A stretch of 64,000 nucleotides of DNA from Planctomycetota bacterium (lineage in GTDB: Bacteria > Planctomycetota > UBA1135 > UBA2386): assembly GCA_020849665.1 (NCBI GenBank), contig JADLFX010000006.1, positions 32,082 through 96,081 on the forward strand. The letters run 5' to 3'. Position numbers and translations under genes: made by a program. A model generated the notes under the pieces. The model made no database searches. It was not told where the DNA came from and worked only from the letters and a program-made list of their open reading frames with translations. This document shows positions 38,594 through 48,457 of this stretch, piece after piece. The number at the start of each line of letters is the position of its first letter. Positions within the stretch are counted from its first letter, which is position 1.

Positions 38594-41500
38594 TCAGCCG
38601 AGAACCGCCTCTGCGGACCCGCGCTTGTGGAGCTCGATGTTGAGCCCCAGACCCTTGATCTCGTTGCAGAGCACCCCGAAGGAGACCGGCGTGCCGGGCT
38701 CCAGGATGTTCTCGTTCTTGACCATGGCCTCGTAGATCTTCGTGCGTCCGTCGACGTCGTCGGACTTCACCGTCAGCAGTTCCTGCAGGATGTTGGCGGC
38801 GCCGTAGGCTTCCAGCGCCCACACCTCCATCTCGCCGAACCGCTGCCCGCCGAACCGGGCCTTGCCGCCCAGGGGCTGCTGCGTGATCAGCGAGTACGGT
38901 CCGGTGGCGCGCGCGTGCACCTTGTCGTCGACCAGGTGGTGCAGCTTCATCATGTAGAGGCAGCCCACCGTCACGCGCTGCGTGAACGGGTCGCCCGTGC
39001 GCCCGTCGTAGAGCGTCGTCTTGCCGTCGGAGTCGAAGCCGGCCTTCTTGAGGGCCTCCTCGATGTCGCCTTCCGAGGCGCCGTCGAACACCGGCGTGAT
39101 CGCGCGGAAGCCGAGCTTGTAGGCGGCCCAGCCCAGGTGGGTCTCCAGGATCTGGCCCACGTTCATGCGGCTCGGCACGCCGAGCGGGTTCAGGACGATG
39201 TCGACGGGCGTGCCGTCCGCGAGGAACGGCATGTCCTCGACCGGGAGGATCTTCGAGATCACGCCCTTGTTGCCGTGCCGGCCGGCCATCTTGTCGCCCA
39301 CCGAGATGCGCCGCTTGGTGGACACGTAGACCTTGACCATCTCGAGCACGCCGGTGGGCAGCTCGTCGCCGCGCGAGAGCCGGTTGACCAGCTTGTTCTT
39401 CTCGGTCTCGGCCTCCTCGATGCGCTCGCTGTACTGCTGGACCAGGTCCAGGACCTCCGCGCGATGGGCCTTGAACTGCTCCATGTCGGCGGCGGCGCGC
39501 ACCGCATCGCGGATCCGCCGCAGGTCGAGGACGAGCATCTCCTCCGTGACCTGCAACGCCTTCTTGGTCTCCGGATCGCCCAGCGGCTTGCCGAGCTTCT
39601 CGTTGACCGACTCCAGCAGGGCGCGCGTCGACTCACGGTACTGCTTGAGGAAGTCGATCTCCGCGTTCTTGATCTCCTGCAGGTTGCGCGTGCGCTCGTT
39701 CTCGGTGAGGTTCACCTTGCGCGAGAACTTCTCGGCGGCGATGACGATGCCCTCGACGCCGGTCGGCACCTCCAGGGAGGCGTTCTTCACGTCCTCGCCC
39801 GCCCGGCCGAAGATCGCGTGCAGCAGCTTCTCTTCGGGGGTGAGCTCGCTCTTGCTCTTGGGCGCGACCTTGCCGACCAGGATGTCGCCCGGCTTCACCC
39901 GCGTGCCGACGCGGACGATCCCGGTCTCGTCGAGGTGGCGCAGGGCCCGCTCCGACACGTTGGGGATGTCGCGCGTGAACTCCTCACGGCCCAGCTTGGT
40001 CTCGCGGATCTCGATCTCGAACTCGTCGATGTGGATCGACGTGTACACGTCGTCCTTGGCCAACCGTTCGGAGAGCAGGATCGCGTCTTCGTAGTTGTAG
40101 CCGTCCCAAGGCATGAACGCGACGACGAGGTTCTTGCCGAGCGCGAGGATGCCATCCTTGGTACCGGCTCCGTCGGCGATGATCTGCCCGGCCTTCACCT
40201 TCTGGCCGAGGCGCACGAGCGGCACCTGGTTCAGGCAGGTGCGTTCGTTCAGACCCTCGAACTTGCGCAGCCGGTAGACCTCGTCGCCCACGACGATCCG
40301 GGTCGAGTCCACGTGGTTGACCGTTCCGCCCTTGCGGGCCTTCACGGTCATGCTGGAGTGCTGGGCGACCACCTCTTCCATGCCGGTGGAGACCAGCGGC
40401 ACCTCGCTGGTCAGCAGGGGTACGGCCTGGCGCTGCATGTTCGAGCCCATGAGCGCACGGTTGGCGTCGTCGTGCTCCAGGAACGGGATCAGCGACGCGG
40501 ACACGCCGACGATCTGCTTCGCCGACACGTCCATGTACTCGACTTCCTTCGCGTCGACGAGCATCGGGTCGCCCTTGACGCGGGCGATGATCCGACCGTG
40601 CTCGTCGCTGACCAGCCGGCCGGACTTGTCCAGCTCGGTGTCGGCCGGGGCGAGGATCGCGCCGTACTCCTCGTCGGCGCGCAGGCGCTTGACCAGCGCC
40701 TTGCCGTCCTTGTCCTCGACGATCTTGCCGTTCTTCACCACGATGTAGGGCGTGGTGAGGAAGCCGTACTCGTCCAGGGCGGCGTAGATCGCCAGGCTCG
40801 AGATCAGGCCGATGTTGGTGCCTTCGGGGGTCTCGATCGGGCAGAGGCGGCCGTAGTGCGAGATGTGCACGTCGCGCACCTCGAACCCCGCGCGCTTGCG
40901 GTTCAGGCCGCCCGGGCCCAGGGCCGACAGGCGCCGCTCGTGGGTGATCTGGGAGAGCGGGTTGGTCTGATCGACGACCTGGGACAGCTCACCGCGGCCG
41001 AAGAAGTATTCGATCGCCGAGGAGAACGTCTTGGAGTTGATCAGGTTGCGCGGCGTGACCGTCTCGAGGTTCTCCAGGTTCATCCGCTCCTGCGCGGTAC
41101 GCCGGAGCTTCAGGAAGCCCTTGCGGAACTCGTCCCCCGCCAGCTCCTGGATCGTGCGGACGCGACGGTTGCCCAGATGGTCGATGTCGTCGACCTCGCC
41201 CTGTCCGGCGCGCAGGCCGAGCATGTACTTGATCGCGTGCACCAGGTCGGTGGGCAGCAGCGTCTGCTCCGTCTCGGCGACGTTCTGGTTGAACTTGCGG
41301 TTCAGGCGGAAGCGACCGACCCGCCCGAGGCGGTAGCGCGTGGCGTCGAAGAACTTCTCGTGGAAGAGCTCCTTGGCCTTCTCGATCTGCGGCGGGTTGC
41401 CCGGTCGTAGGCGGTTGTAGATCTTGAGCAGCGCCTCCTCGTGGCTGGCCGTCGTGTCCTCGTTGAGCGTGTTCAGGATCAGCAGGTCGTCCGGATTGCG

Positions 41501-42322
41501 CAGGACTTCGACCTCGCGGATCTCGCTCTCGGCGATCGCCCGGGCCGCCTCCTCGGTGATCTCCTCGCAGCTCTTCACGATCGGCTCGGCGCCCTCGCCG
41601 ACGACGATGTCGCCCGCGGCGTAGGTGCCGACCAGGGCCTTCACGAACTTGGCCTCGGGATCGCTCTTCTTGCGGGCGATCTTCTCGACCTCGTAGAACT
41701 CGCGCAGGATCGCGGCGTCGGTCGAGTACTTCGGGTCCATCGCCCGAAGCAGCGTGGTCGCCGAGAACTTGCCGGACTGGTCGATGCGGACCGCCACGGC
41801 GTCCTTCTTGGTGACGTTGATCTCGATCCAGCTGCCGCGCTCGGGAATCACCCAGCACGAGTGCAGCCGCTTCTCGCCGGTGTGCAGCTCGACCGAGAAG
41901 TCCACGCCGGGGGAGCGGTGCAGCTGGCTGACCGTGACGCGCTCCGAGCCGTTGATGATGAACTCGCCGCCGCCGATCATGATCGGGATCTCGCCGAGGT
42001 AGATCTCCTCCTCGACCGGCTCCGGCTTGACCAGGCGGACCCGGATCTTGAACGGGTAGCCGTAGGTCATCCGCAGCTTGCGGCACTCCTCGGGCGAGTA
42101 GCGCGGACGACCCAGCTCGTAGCCCAAGTACTCGAGGCAGAGCGACTTGTCGTACGAGTAGATCGGGAAGACCTCGCGCAGCAGGGCCTCCAGACCCTGG
42201 TTCTTGCGCTTCGAGGGCGTGATGGTCGGCTGCAGGAAGTCCTCGTAGGACCTGGTCTGCATCTCCACGAGATTGGGGATCTCGGCGACGGTCTTGTAAC
42301 GGCCGTAGACGACGGTCTCCAT
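38594..42322 (-). CDS. rpoB: RNA polymerase beta subunit
   Basis: Beta subunit, 1242 residues from the ATG at 42322, which has AGGTG 7 nt upstream; a GTG three codons earlier is also possible. The fork-loop / rifampicin pocket reads '[19 protein letters not shown]' then 'LSALGPGGL', so Asp-516, His-526 and Ser-531 (Escherichia coli numbers) are kept but Phe-514 is Val. '[20 protein letters not shown]', '[20 protein letters not shown]' and the C-terminal '[20 protein letters not shown]' are standard. A 350-bp spacer separates it from rplL. Confidence 0.98.
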   Translation of the reverse strand: METVVYGRYKTVAEIPNLVEMQTRSYEDFLQPTITPSKRKNQGLEALLREVFPIYSYDKSLCLEYLGYELGRPRYSPEECRKLRMTYGYPFKIRVRLVKPEPVEEEIYLGEIPIMIGGGEFIINGSERVTVSQLHRSPGVDFSVELHTGEKRLHSCWVIPERGSWIEINVTKKDAVAVRIDQSGKFSATTLLRAMDPKYSTDAAILREFYEVEKIARKKSDPEAKFVKALVGTYAAGDIVVGEGAEPIVKSCEEITEEAARAIAESEIREVEVLRNPDDLLILNTLNEDTTASHEEALLKIYNRLRPGNPPQIEKAKELFHEKFFDATRYRLGRVGRFRLNRKFNQNVAETEQTLLPTDLVHAIKYMLGLRAGQGEVDDIDHLGNRRVRTIQELAGDEFRKGFLKLRRTAQERMNLENLETVTPRNLINSKTFSSAIEYFFGRGELSQVVDQTNPLSQITHERRLSALGPGGLNRKRAGFEVRDVHISHYGRLCPIETPEGTNIGLISSLAIYAALDEYGFLTTPYIVVKNGKIVEDKDGKALVKRLRADEEYGAILAPADTELDKSGRLVSDEHGRIIARVKGDPMLVDAKEVEYMDVSAKQIVGVSASLIPFLEHDDANRALMGSNMQRQAVPLLTSEVPLVSTGMEEVVAQHSSMTVKARKGGTVNHVDSTRIVVGDEVYRLRKFEGLNERTCLNQVPLVRLGQKVKAGQIIADGAGTKDGILALGKNLVVAFMPWDGYNYEDAILLSERLAKDDVYTSIHIDEFEIEIRETKLGREEFTRDIPNVSERALRHLDETGIVRVGTRVKPGDILVGKVAPKSKSELTPEEKLLHAIFGRAGEDVKNASLEVPTGVEGIVIAAEKFSRKVNLTENERTRNLQEIKNAEIDFLKQYRESTRALLESVNEKLGKPLGDPETKKALQVTEEMLVLDLRRIRDAVRAAADMEQFKAHRAEVLDLVQQYSERIEEAETEKNKLVNRLSRGDELPTGVLEMVKVYVSTKRRISVGDKMAGRHGNKGVISKILPVEDMPFLADGTPVDIVLNPLGVPSRMNVGQILETHLGWAAYKLGFRAITPVFDGASEGDIEEALKKAGFDSDGKTTLYDGRTGDPFTQRVTVGCLYMMKLHHLVDDKVHARATGPYSLITQQPLGGKARFGGQRFGEMEVWALEAYGAANILQELLTVKSDDVDGRTKIYEAMVKNENILEPGTPVSFGVLCNEIKGLGLNIELHKRGSAEAVLG

Positions 42323-42672
42323 GCGCTGCACCTACCCGGCCTGCGTACGGCCGGTCATCGGGCGGGTACGGACTGCGAACCCGACGGCGGCGGAACCGTC
42401 ACTGGGCTGGTCCGAACCACGACCGCTTGCTTGGTCAAAAGGATCCTGGCTGGGAGATCCTGGAAGAGGAGGCTCGCTGCGTGACCACCGCGGACCACTG
42501 CACGCAGCAAAAACCGAACCACGGGCGAGAAGCTACCCCAAGTCACCCCAGGAACACCCGAGAAAACCAGCTCCCGGCCACGATCCGCCCCCGAACGATG
42601 GGCAGCGGACCGGGACGGGGCGGGTCGTCGGCACCCGGAAACCCCTGGGAGAAGAGGCGAAGCAACTGCTGG
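42323..42672 (-). promoter_or_regulatory. 350-bp rplL-rpoB spacer with a stem-loop
   Basis: No gene is seen here. The strongest structure is an inverted repeat at 42476-42508 (GCTGCGTG / CACGCAGC, 8 bp, about 17-nt loop) with a T-run on its 5' side in the transcript. In Escherichia coli the same spacer holds an attenuator and an RNase III site that set the ratio of rplL to rpoB; a like role here is inference. A TTGACC hexamer (minus strand, near 42431-42436) lacks a plausible -10. Confidence 0.45.
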
Positions 42673-43080
42673 CTACTTGACGTCCACCTCGCCGCCGGCG
42701 TCGACCAGCTTCTTCTTGATGGCCTCGGCCTCCTCCTTGGCCGCACCTTCCTTGACCGGCTTGGGGGCCTCGTCCACCAGGGCCTTGGCCTCCTTGAGGC
42801 CCAGCCCGGTGATCTCGCGGACCACCTTGATCACGCCGATCTTCTTGTCCGCGGCTGCGGACTTGAGGACGACGTCGAAGCTGGTCTTCTCCTCGGCGGG
42901 TGCTGCGGCGGCAGCACCGGCGGCGGCACCGGCGGCAGCCACGGCGACCGGGGCAGCAGCGGAGACGCCCCAGCGCTGCTCCATGGCCTTCACCAGCTGG
43001 GCAGCCTTGCCGAGGGGCAGTTCGTTCAACTTCTGGAACAGGGTTTCGAGTTCGGGCTCGAGCGTGACGGTCTCACTCAT
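42673..43080 (-). CDS. rplL: Ribosomal protein bL12 (L7/L12)
   Basis: Stalk protein that recruits translational GTPases, 135 residues. N-terminal dimerisation helix '[20 protein letters not shown]', an Ala/Gly-rich hinge (about 40-65), then the globular C-terminal domain with '[20 protein letters not shown]' and '[20 protein letters not shown]', the helix pair that contacts EF-Tu and EF-G. It lies 67 nt after rplJ. Confidence 0.97.
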   Translation of the reverse strand: MSETVTLEPELETLFQKLNELPLGKAAQLVKAMEQRWGVSAAAPVAVAAAGAAAGAAAAAPAEEKTSFDVVLKSAAADKKIGVIKVVREITGLGLKEAKALVDEAPKPVKEGAAKEEAEAIKKKLVDAGGEVDVK

Positions 43081-43147
43081 TGCAGGAAAACCTCAGGGGG
43101 AGTCGGAAACTGGAGGGATCGGAATGGGGTACGCCGGGAGCGGGCGG

Positions 43148-43675
43148 TCAGGTTGCGGGCTGCTTGTCGACGTGCGCCTGGAGCGCGCGAGCCACGCCAC
43201 CACCCAGGTTGTTCACGCAGCTGGCCAGCGAGCGCATCGGCGCGACGATCGCGCCCACCAGCTGCGCACGCACGGTGTTGCGGTCGGGCATGCTGTGGAT
43301 GGTCGCCGCGGCCGGACCGAGGATCGGCTGACCCTCGATCACGCCTCCGGTCACCACCACCGGAGGCTGCTTGACCTTGGCCATCGCCTCACGGACCAGC
43401 TTGGCAGCCTCGATCGCCCGCTCTTCGGGTGCGAGGACCACGCCGCACTTGCCCGTGAACGCCGCGGACATGTCGATCCGCAGCTCCTGGAACGCCTTGA
43501 TCGCCAGGCGATTCTTGACCACGCGGTAGCGGAAGCCCTGTTCGCGGAACTTCTTCCGCAGAGCCTCCGCATCCGAGACGTTCAGCTTGTCGAAGGAGAC
43601 CACGAGGCAGGAGCCCATCTTCTGGAACTCCCGCTGGATCTCGGCCATGAGGGCCTTGTTCACTAGGTTCGGCAT
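43148..43675 (-). CDS. rplJ: Ribosomal protein uL10
   Basis: Stalk base protein that anchors bL12 dimers, 175 residues. 'VVSFDKLNVSDAEALRKKFR', 'FRYRVVKNRLAIKAFQELR' and 'VVVTGGVIEGQPILGPAAAT' fit the family. The 125-nt leader between rplA and rplJ probably holds the L10-binding autoregulatory structure, but it could not be matched by eye. Confidence 0.96.
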   Translation of the reverse strand: MPNLVNKALMAEIQREFQKMGSCLVVSFDKLNVSDAEALRKKFREQGFRYRVVKNRLAIKAFQELRIDMSAAFTGKCGVVLAPEERAIEAAKLVREAMAKVKQPPVVVTGGVIEGQPILGPAAATIHSMPDRNTVRAQLVGAIVAPMRSLASCVNNLGGGVARALQAHVDKQPAT

Positions 43676-43800
43676 GGCTGGCTCTCAGTCCGCCGTCGCG
43701 GCGGCGCGGGTCGATAGGTTTCGTTCCTGGTCGGCCGCCGGATCGCGGCGATGGAGAATCCGGTGTCGTGGGTTCGGCTGGGGATGCGGGTTGCGGGGCG

Positions 43801-44487
43801 TCACGTGAGGTCCACCAGGATGCCCGGGCTCATGGTGGTCGAGATGCACACCTTGCGGATGAAATTGCCCTTGGCCTGCGGCGGCTTCATCGCGCGGAGG
43901 TGATCGACGAACGCGCCGATGTTGGCGACCAGGTCGTCCGCACTGAAGGAGCGCTTGCCCACGCTCACGTGGACGTTGGCGCCGGCATCGGTGCGGAACT
44001 CGATCTTGCCGGCCTTGAACTCGCGCACCGCGGCGCCCACGTCGGGGGTGACGGTCCCGGCCTTGGGCGACGGCATCTTGCCCTGCGGGCCGAGGACCTT
44101 ACCCAGCTTGCCGACGTACTTCATCATGTCCGGCGAGGCGATGGTCATGTCGAAGTCGGTGAAGCCCTTCTCGATGCGCTCGGCGAGGTCCTTCCCACCC
44201 ACCAGATCCGCGCCCGCGGCCTCTGCCTCCTTGGCCTTCTCGCCCTCGGCGAACACCGCGATCCGGATCGTCTTGCCACTGCCTCGGGGCAGGCTCACCG
44301 AGCCGCGCACCAGCTGATCGGTCTTCTTGGGATCGATGCCGATGCGGACCGCGACTTCCACCGACTCCTCGAACTTGGCCGGAGGCAGCTGCTTCAGCAA
44401 CGACACGGCGTCCTTCAGGGTGTAGCGCCTGGCGCGATCCACCAACCCCAACGCCTTCGTGTAGCGACGGCTGTGACTCTTGGTCAT
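43801..44487 (-). CDS. rplA: Ribosomal protein uL1
   Basis: L1-stalk protein that moves deacylated tRNA out of the E site, 228 residues. 'LPRGSGKTIRIAVFAEGEKA', 'MMKYVGKLGKVLGPQGKMPS' and 'PKAGTVTPDVGAAVREFKAG' are signatures. The ATG at 44487 is preceded by GAGAG; the upstream frame is noise. It lies 122 nt after rplK. Confidence 0.96.
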   Translation of the reverse strand: MTKSHSRRYTKALGLVDRARRYTLKDAVSLLKQLPPAKFEESVEVAVRIGIDPKKTDQLVRGSVSLPRGSGKTIRIAVFAEGEKAKEAEAAGADLVGGKDLAERIEKGFTDFDMTIASPDMMKYVGKLGKVLGPQGKMPSPKAGTVTPDVGAAVREFKAGKIEFRTDAGANVHVSVGKRSFSADDLVANIGAFVDHLRAMKPPQAKGNFIRKVCISTTMSPGILVDLT

Positions 44488-44609
44488 GGATGAACTCTCT
44501 CGCTCGTGCCTTGGTCGGCGGCTCCTCGCTCCATCGCGAGCCCCGGCCGCCGCTGCTGCGGCGCGTGGAGCCCGTCGTACGTGGCTGCCGCGTGACGGCG
44601 TTGGACTGC

Positions 44610-45032
44610 TCAGACCACCTTGATGCCCGCCGAACGGGCCGTTCCCTCGATCATCCGCATCGCCGCTGCCAGCGACGCCGCGTTGAGGTCCGCCATCTTC
44701 AACTTGGCGATCTCCTCGACCTGTGCCTTGGTGACCTGGCCGGCCACCTGGGTACCGGGCGTCCCGGCTGCGGTCGCGATCTTGGCGGCTCGCTTGAGCA
44801 GCACGCCTGCGGGCGGCGACTTCATCACGTAGGTGAACGAACGGTCCTTGTAGACCGTGATCACCACCGGGATCACCAGACCCTGCCGGTCGCGGGTCTT
44901 GTCGTTGAAGTCCTTGACGAACTGCCCGATGTTCACGCCGTGCTGACCCAGGGCGGGTCCCACTGGCGGCGCAGGAGTGGCTTGGCCACCCGGGCACTGC
45001 AGCTTGACGATCGCGGTGATCTCTTTCGCCAT
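44610..45032 (-). CDS. rplK: Ribosomal protein uL11
   Basis: GTPase-centre protein, 140 residues. '[20 protein letters not shown]', '[20 protein letters not shown]' and '[20 protein letters not shown]' are diagnostic; the C-terminal RNA-binding domain ends '[11 protein letters not shown]'. It begins 105 nt after nusG. Confidence 0.97.
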   Translation of the reverse strand: MAKEITAIVKLQCPGGQATPAPPVGPALGQHGVNIGQFVKDFNDKTRDRQGLVIPVVITVYKDRSFTYVMKSPPAGVLLKRAAKIATAAGTPGTQVAGQVTKAQVEEIAKLKMADLNAASLAAAMRMIEGTARSAGIKVV

Positions 45033-45057
45033 CGAATCGACTCCCCGTGGTGCAAGC

Positions 45058-45076
45058 GGCAGGCACGAGGCCTGCC
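45058..45076 (-). promoter_or_regulatory. Stem-loop in the rplK leader
   Basis: A 7-bp perfect stem (GGCAGGC / GCCTGCC) with a 5-nt loop lies about 25 nt before rplK in the nusG-rplK spacer. In Escherichia coli L1 binds the rplK leader to repress translation; whether this hairpin is the L1 site here is unproven. Confidence 0.35.
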
Positions 45077-45137
45077 TCCCACGGATCAGAGTGGCACCGC
45101 CCACCTGGGGCGGCTGAAGAAGGGGCGAGGAGTGTAG

Positions 45138-45668
45138 CTAGATCGGCTCCACTTCCCAATAGCCAAGGGAAACCGGGGTCGACCTTCCGAAGAAGGTCAC
45201 GGACACCTCCAAGGTGCCCTTCTCTGGGTTCACGCCCTCGACGACCCCATCCATGTTCTCGAAGGCGCCCTGCTTGATCTTGACGCGGTCGCCCTTGTTG
45301 AAGGTCACCGCCATCTTGGGCTGCTGGCGACTCGTGTCCATCCGCCCGAGGACGTTCTCGACCTCCTCGGGGCTCATCGGGCTGGGCTGCTGGCGGGCCC
45401 CGACGAAGTCCCCGAATCCCGGGGTCTCGCGCAGGGCGAACCAGACGTGCTCGTCCATGTCCATCTGGACCATCAGGTAGCCCGGGTAGAGCTTCTTCTT
45501 CTGGATCTTGCGCTTGCCGCCGCGGTGCTCTGCCACCGTCTCGGTGGGCACGAGGATCTGCGGGACGCGCTCCTCGAGCCCGGCCTGCTTCACCCTGCGG
45601 GCCATGCTCTCCCGGATCCGGTCCTCGCGGCCCACCTGCACGCGGAGGAAGTACCAGTTGAGAGCCAT
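45138..45668 (-). CDS. nusG: Transcription elongation/antitermination factor NusG
   Basis: Bridges RNA polymerase with Rho or S10; 176 residues. The NGN domain has 'NWYFLRVQVGREDRIRESMA' and 'KKLYPGYLMVQMDMDEHVWF'; the KOW domain has 'FNKGDRVKIKQGAFENMDGV'. The ATG overlaps the secE stop (TGATG). It has no extra domain insert. Confidence 0.96.
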   Translation of the reverse strand: MALNWYFLRVQVGREDRIRESMARRVKQAGLEERVPQILVPTETVAEHRGGKRKIQKKKLYPGYLMVQMDMDEHVWFALRETPGFGDFVGARQQPSPMSPEEVENVLGRMDTSRQQPKMAVTFNKGDRVKIKQGAFENMDGVVEGVNPEKGTLEVSVTFFGRSTPVSLGYWEVEPI

Positions 45669-46108
45669 CACACCACCCCCATCGCCTTGTGCAGGACGTA
45701 GGTGAGCAGCAGGTCGGCGACGATCAGGAACACGAACATCACCACCACGGTCACCGCCACGGCGACCGTGCCGCTGATCGTCTCGTGCGAGCTCGGCCAG
45801 GTGACCTTCCGCAGCTCTCCCTCGGTCTCGATCAGGAGGTCGGCGACCCTCGGCCGGTTGAGGGCCCTGTGGATCGCCCACCCGCCGGCCGCCAGCACCG
45901 TGAGGGCCACGAGTTGGGCCGGACCGAACCTCTGGATCAGCGGGAACGGATCGATCCAGGCCCTGGCCGCCTCCTTCCCGAGCATCCGCACCAGCAGTCC
46001 GTCCATCAGGATGACGAAGCCGCCCAGGCAGCCGTAGGCCAGCAGCAGCAGGAGCGACCAGAACGCTGCCATGCGGACGTAGCGGCCTTGATCCTTCTTG
46101 TATGCCAC
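45668..46108 (-). CDS. secE: Preprotein translocase subunit SecE, long form
   Basis: The clamp subunit of the SecYEG channel, 146 residues with three hydrophobic helices (about 13-35, 62-80, 112-137) instead of the single helix of most Gram-positives. The conserved amphipathic helix and linker are 'ELRKVTWPSSHETISGTVAV', just before the last helix. It lies between tRNA-Trp and nusG, its usual place. Confidence 0.93.
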   Translation of the reverse strand: MAYKKDQGRYVRMAAFWSLLLLLAYGCLGGFVILMDGLLVRMLGKEAARAWIDPFPLIQRFGPAQLVALTVLAAGGWAIHRALNRPRVADLLIETEGELRKVTWPSSHETISGTVAVAVTVVVMFVFLIVADLLLTYVLHKAMGVV

Positions 46109-46161
46109 GGCGATCGCTCGACCTCTGGGTACTGGAACGGGGATGGGTCAGGAACGGGAGA

Positions 46162-46237
46162 TGGCAGGGCAGGCAGGACTTGAACCCGCAACCCTCTGAT
46201 TTGGAATCAGATGCTCTACCAGTTGAGCTACTGCCCT
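46162..46237 (-). tRNA. tRNA-Trp (CCA)
   Basis: A 76-nt cloverleaf including an encoded CCA end. Acceptor AGGGCAG pairs with CTGCCCT, the D arm is GCTC/GAGC, the anticodon loop TTCCAAA gives CCA, and the T arm is GCGGG-TTCAAGT-CCTGC. It lies between tuf and secE, an arrangement known from several phyla. Confidence 0.97.
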
Positions 46238-46263
46238 ACGGGTGCGCACCCCGGACCGCGGCT

Positions 46264-46286
46264 CGGGCCGGTCGCAGACCGACCCG
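46264..46286 (-). terminator. Stem-loop between tuf and tRNA-Trp
   Basis: A 10-bp stem with one G-U pair (CGGGTCGGTC / GACCGGCCCG on the minus strand) and a 3-nt loop lies about 25 nt after the tuf stop. There is no T-run, so it may end part of the tuf mRNA or act as a processing signal for the tRNA that follows. Confidence 0.4.
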
Positions 46287-46310
46287 GGATCGCGGAGGGG
46301 GTGGCTCTGG

Positions 46311-47513
46311 TCACTGCAGGATCGTCGTCACGCGGCCGGCGCCCACGGTCTTGCCACCCTCACGGATGGCGAACCGCTGCTTCTCGTCCATGGCGATCGG
46401 GGTGATCAACTCCACCTCGATCTCCACGTTGTCGCCGGGCATGCACATCTCCGCCCCCAGCAGCGTGGCCGTGCCGGTGACGTCGGTGGTGCGGAAGTAG
46501 AACTGCGGGCGGTAGCCGTTGAAGAACGGCGTGTGGCGTCCGCCCTCCTCCTTGGTGAGCGCGTACACCTGGGCCTTGAACTTGGTGTGCGGGGTGATGC
46601 TCTTGGGCTTCGCCAGCACCATGCCGCGCTGCAGGTCTTCCTTCTTGATGCCGCGCAGGAGCACGCCCACGTTGTCGCCAGCCTGGCCCTCGTTGAGGGT
46701 CTTCTGGAACATCTCGACGCCGGTGACCGTGGTCGACTTGGTGTCGCGGATGCCGACGATCTCGATGGTGTCGCCGACCTTGACCATGCCGCGCTCGACA
46801 CGGCCGGTGCCGACCGTGCCACGACCCTCGATCGAGAACACGTCCTCGACCGGCATCAGGAACGGCTTGTCCACGTCACGCACCGGAAGCGGGATGAACG
46901 AGTCGATGGCGTCCATCAACTCGAAGATCGGCTTGCTGTCCGGGTTGTTGGGGCCGGGGTTGGCGGTCTGCAGGGCCTTGTAGGCGGAGCCGCGCACGAT
47001 CGGCGTCTTGTCGCCGGGGAACTCGTACTTGTTCAGCAGATCGCGGATCTCCACCTCGACCAGCTCGAGCAGCTCGGGATCGTCGACGATGTCCACCTTG
47101 TTGAGGAAGCACACGATCGCCGGCACGCCCACCTGGCGGGCGAGCAGGATGTGCTCCTTGGTCTGGGGCATCGGCCCGTCGTCCGCCGCCACGACCAGGA
47201 TCGCGCCGTCCATCTGGGCGGCGCCGGTGATCATGTTCTTGATGTAGTCGGCGTGACCCGGGCAGTCGACGTGCGCGTAGTGCCGGTTCTTGGTCTCGTA
47301 CTCGACGTGCGCAGCCGAGATCGTGACGACGCGCGTCTCGTCGCGCACGGTGCCGCCCTTGGCGACATCGGCGTAGGCCTTGTACTTGGCGAGACCGACC
47401 GACTCGAGCGTGCGGGTGATCGCCGCTGTCGTCGTCGTCTTGCCGTGAGCGACGTGACCGATCGTGCCCACGTTCACGTGGGGCTTGGTGCGAGAGAAGA
47501 CTTCCTTGGCCAT
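46311..47513 (-). CDS. tuf: Elongation factor Tu with altered P-loop and switch I
   Basis: Delivers aminoacyl-tRNA to the ribosome; 400 residues, three domains of normal length. The G3 '[20 protein letters not shown]' and G4 'FLNKVD' motifs are intact, as is the catalytic His-87 (His-84 in Escherichia coli). Two departures: the P-loop reads '[13 protein letters not shown]', with Ala-22 where the near-universal Asp stands, and switch I reads '[19 protein letters not shown]', keeping the Mg-binding Thr-64 but losing the RGITI glycine. Domains II and III ('[20 protein letters not shown]', '[18 protein letters not shown]') are standard. It follows tRNA-Thr(GGU) in a tRNA-tuf operon. Confidence 0.96.
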   Translation of the reverse strand: MAKEVFSRTKPHVNVGTIGHVAHGKTTTTAAITRTLESVGLAKYKAYADVAKGGTVRDETRVVTISAAHVEYETKNRHYAHVDCPGHADYIKNMITGAAQMDGAILVVAADDGPMPQTKEHILLARQVGVPAIVCFLNKVDIVDDPELLELVEVEIRDLLNKYEFPGDKTPIVRGSAYKALQTANPGPNNPDSKPIFELMDAIDSFIPLPVRDVDKPFLMPVEDVFSIEGRGTVGTGRVERGMVKVGDTIEIVGIRDTKSTTVTGVEMFQKTLNEGQAGDNVGVLLRGIKKEDLQRGMVLAKPKSITPHTKFKAQVYALTKEEGGRHTPFFNGYRPQFYFRTTDVTGTATLLGAEMCMPGDNVEIEVELITPIAMDEKQRFAIREGGKTVGAGRVTTILQ

Positions 47514-47622
47514 GGGTGAAGGACTCCGTGGGCGAGACCCGTGATGCTGGGGGGCCCAACGACAGCGGACAGGCGGGTTCCGGGGCCTACCGGCACCGGA
47601 TCCCGGACCCACCCGGGGATTC

Positions 47623-47641
47623 CCGGAGCCCTGGGCTCCGG
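47623..47641 (-). promoter_or_regulatory. Stem-loop in the tRNA-Thr/tuf spacer
   Basis: A near-perfect palindrome (CCGGAGCC / GGCTCCGG around 3 nt) about 25 nt after tRNA-Thr(GGU) and 110 nt before tuf. It may mark tRNA 3' processing or protect the 5' end of the tuf mRNA. Confidence 0.3.
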
Positions 47642-47666
47642 CCGATCGCGGGGTGGAACGCGAAGA

Positions 47667-47741
47667 TGGAGCTGCCAATGGGACTTGAACCCATGACCTC
47701 CTCCTTACCAAGGAGGTGCTCTACCACTGAGCTATGGCAGC
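47667..47741 (-). tRNA. tRNA-Thr (GGU)
   Basis: A 75-nt cloverleaf with encoded CCA. Acceptor GCTGCCA / TGGCAGC, anticodon stem CCTCC/GGAGG with loop TTGGTAA (anticodon GGT), T arm ATGGG-TTCAAGT-CCCAT. It is the last tRNA before tuf, the place of thrT in Escherichia coli. Confidence 0.97.
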
Positions 47742-47764
47742 GGACGAAGATGGAAAGAGCGGTG

Positions 47765-47838
47765 TGGAGCGGGTGATGGGAATCGAACCCACATAGCCAG
47801 CTTGGAAGGCTGGAGCTCTACCACTGAGCTACACCCGC
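47765..47838 (-). tRNA. tRNA-Gly (UCC)
   Basis: A 74-nt cloverleaf with encoded CCA. Acceptor GCGGGTG / CACCCGC, anticodon stem CCAGC/GCTGG with loop CTTCCAA (anticodon TCC), T arm GTGGG-TTCGATT-CCCAT. It occupies the place of glyT in Escherichia coli. Confidence 0.97.
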
Positions 47839-47912
47839 GCAGGCTGGAGGATCGGAGACCCGGGTCGCGCCAGGGCACCCGCTGCTTCCGGTCCCGGACG
47901 CGGACCAGATCG

Positions 47913-47997
<85 letters not shown>

Positions 47998-48114
47998 TGA
48001 CCTGTCCGGGATCCCGGGAGCGACCGAGTCGTCCTGGCCCATCGTCGCGAAGTGCCTGCAAGGTCGCTCGCCGCGCCAGCGCCCTGCTCCAGCCACAAGG
48101 TCTGGAAACAACGG

Positions 48115-48186
48115 AGCTAGCGGTGGGACTCGAACCCACAACCTCCAGATTACAAATCAGGTGCTCTGCCGTTGAGCTACGCTAGC
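48115..48186 (-). tRNA. tRNA-Thr (UGU)
   Basis: A 72-nt cloverleaf: acceptor GCTAGCG / CGCTAGC, anticodon loop TTTGTAA (anticodon TGT), T arm GTGGG-TTCGAGT-CCCAC. Unlike the other four tRNAs here, its 3' end is CCG, so CCA must be added enzymatically. The anticodon stem has a U-U mismatch in the middle. It is the first gene after a good promoter, the place of thrU in Escherichia coli. Confidence 0.93.
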
Positions 48187-48216
48187 AGGGCACTCCCTCG
48201 ACGAAAGGGACGCGGG

Positions 48217-48244
48217 AAGATAGCGAGGGGGTGGGGTCCGTCAA
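48217..48244 (-). promoter_or_regulatory. Sigma70-type promoter of the tRNA-tuf operon
   Basis: On the minus strand a TTGACG -35 (48239-48244) lies 16 bp before a TATCTT -10 (48217-48222). Transcription would begin about 25 nt before tRNA-Thr(UGU). It has the same layout (TTGAC, 16 bp, TATnnT) as the rpsL promoter. Confidence 0.7.
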
Positions 48245-48457
48245 GGATGGGGTGGACATTTCTTCGGCGTGCCCAACTCTCCGTGCCGACGCCGGATGCG
48301 CGAGCAGCCAGGCCCACGGCTCGGGCCGCCGACGGACAGCGTCCGGACCCGGCCGCCCGGGCGCGTCGCGCCGGCTTGGAATCCGCGTCGCGCCGGGCGC
48401 CCCCGGCGGACCTCGATCTCCCGGACCGCGCGGGGGCCCGCGACCCCGGCCAGCGGC

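Noticed and set aside
36005..41410. Very long plus-strand open frames opposite rpoC and rpoB
   Set aside because: Shadows of the polymerase genes caused by codon bias; no start context or domain.
42425..42440. TTGACC before rpoB as a promoter
   Set aside because: No acceptable -10 downstream; kept only as part of the spacer description.
48115..48186. tRNA-Thr(UGU) as a pseudogene because of the U-U pair and missing CCA
   Set aside because: All other arms pair well, the promoter is good and the position is conserved; many tRNA genes lack an encoded CCA.
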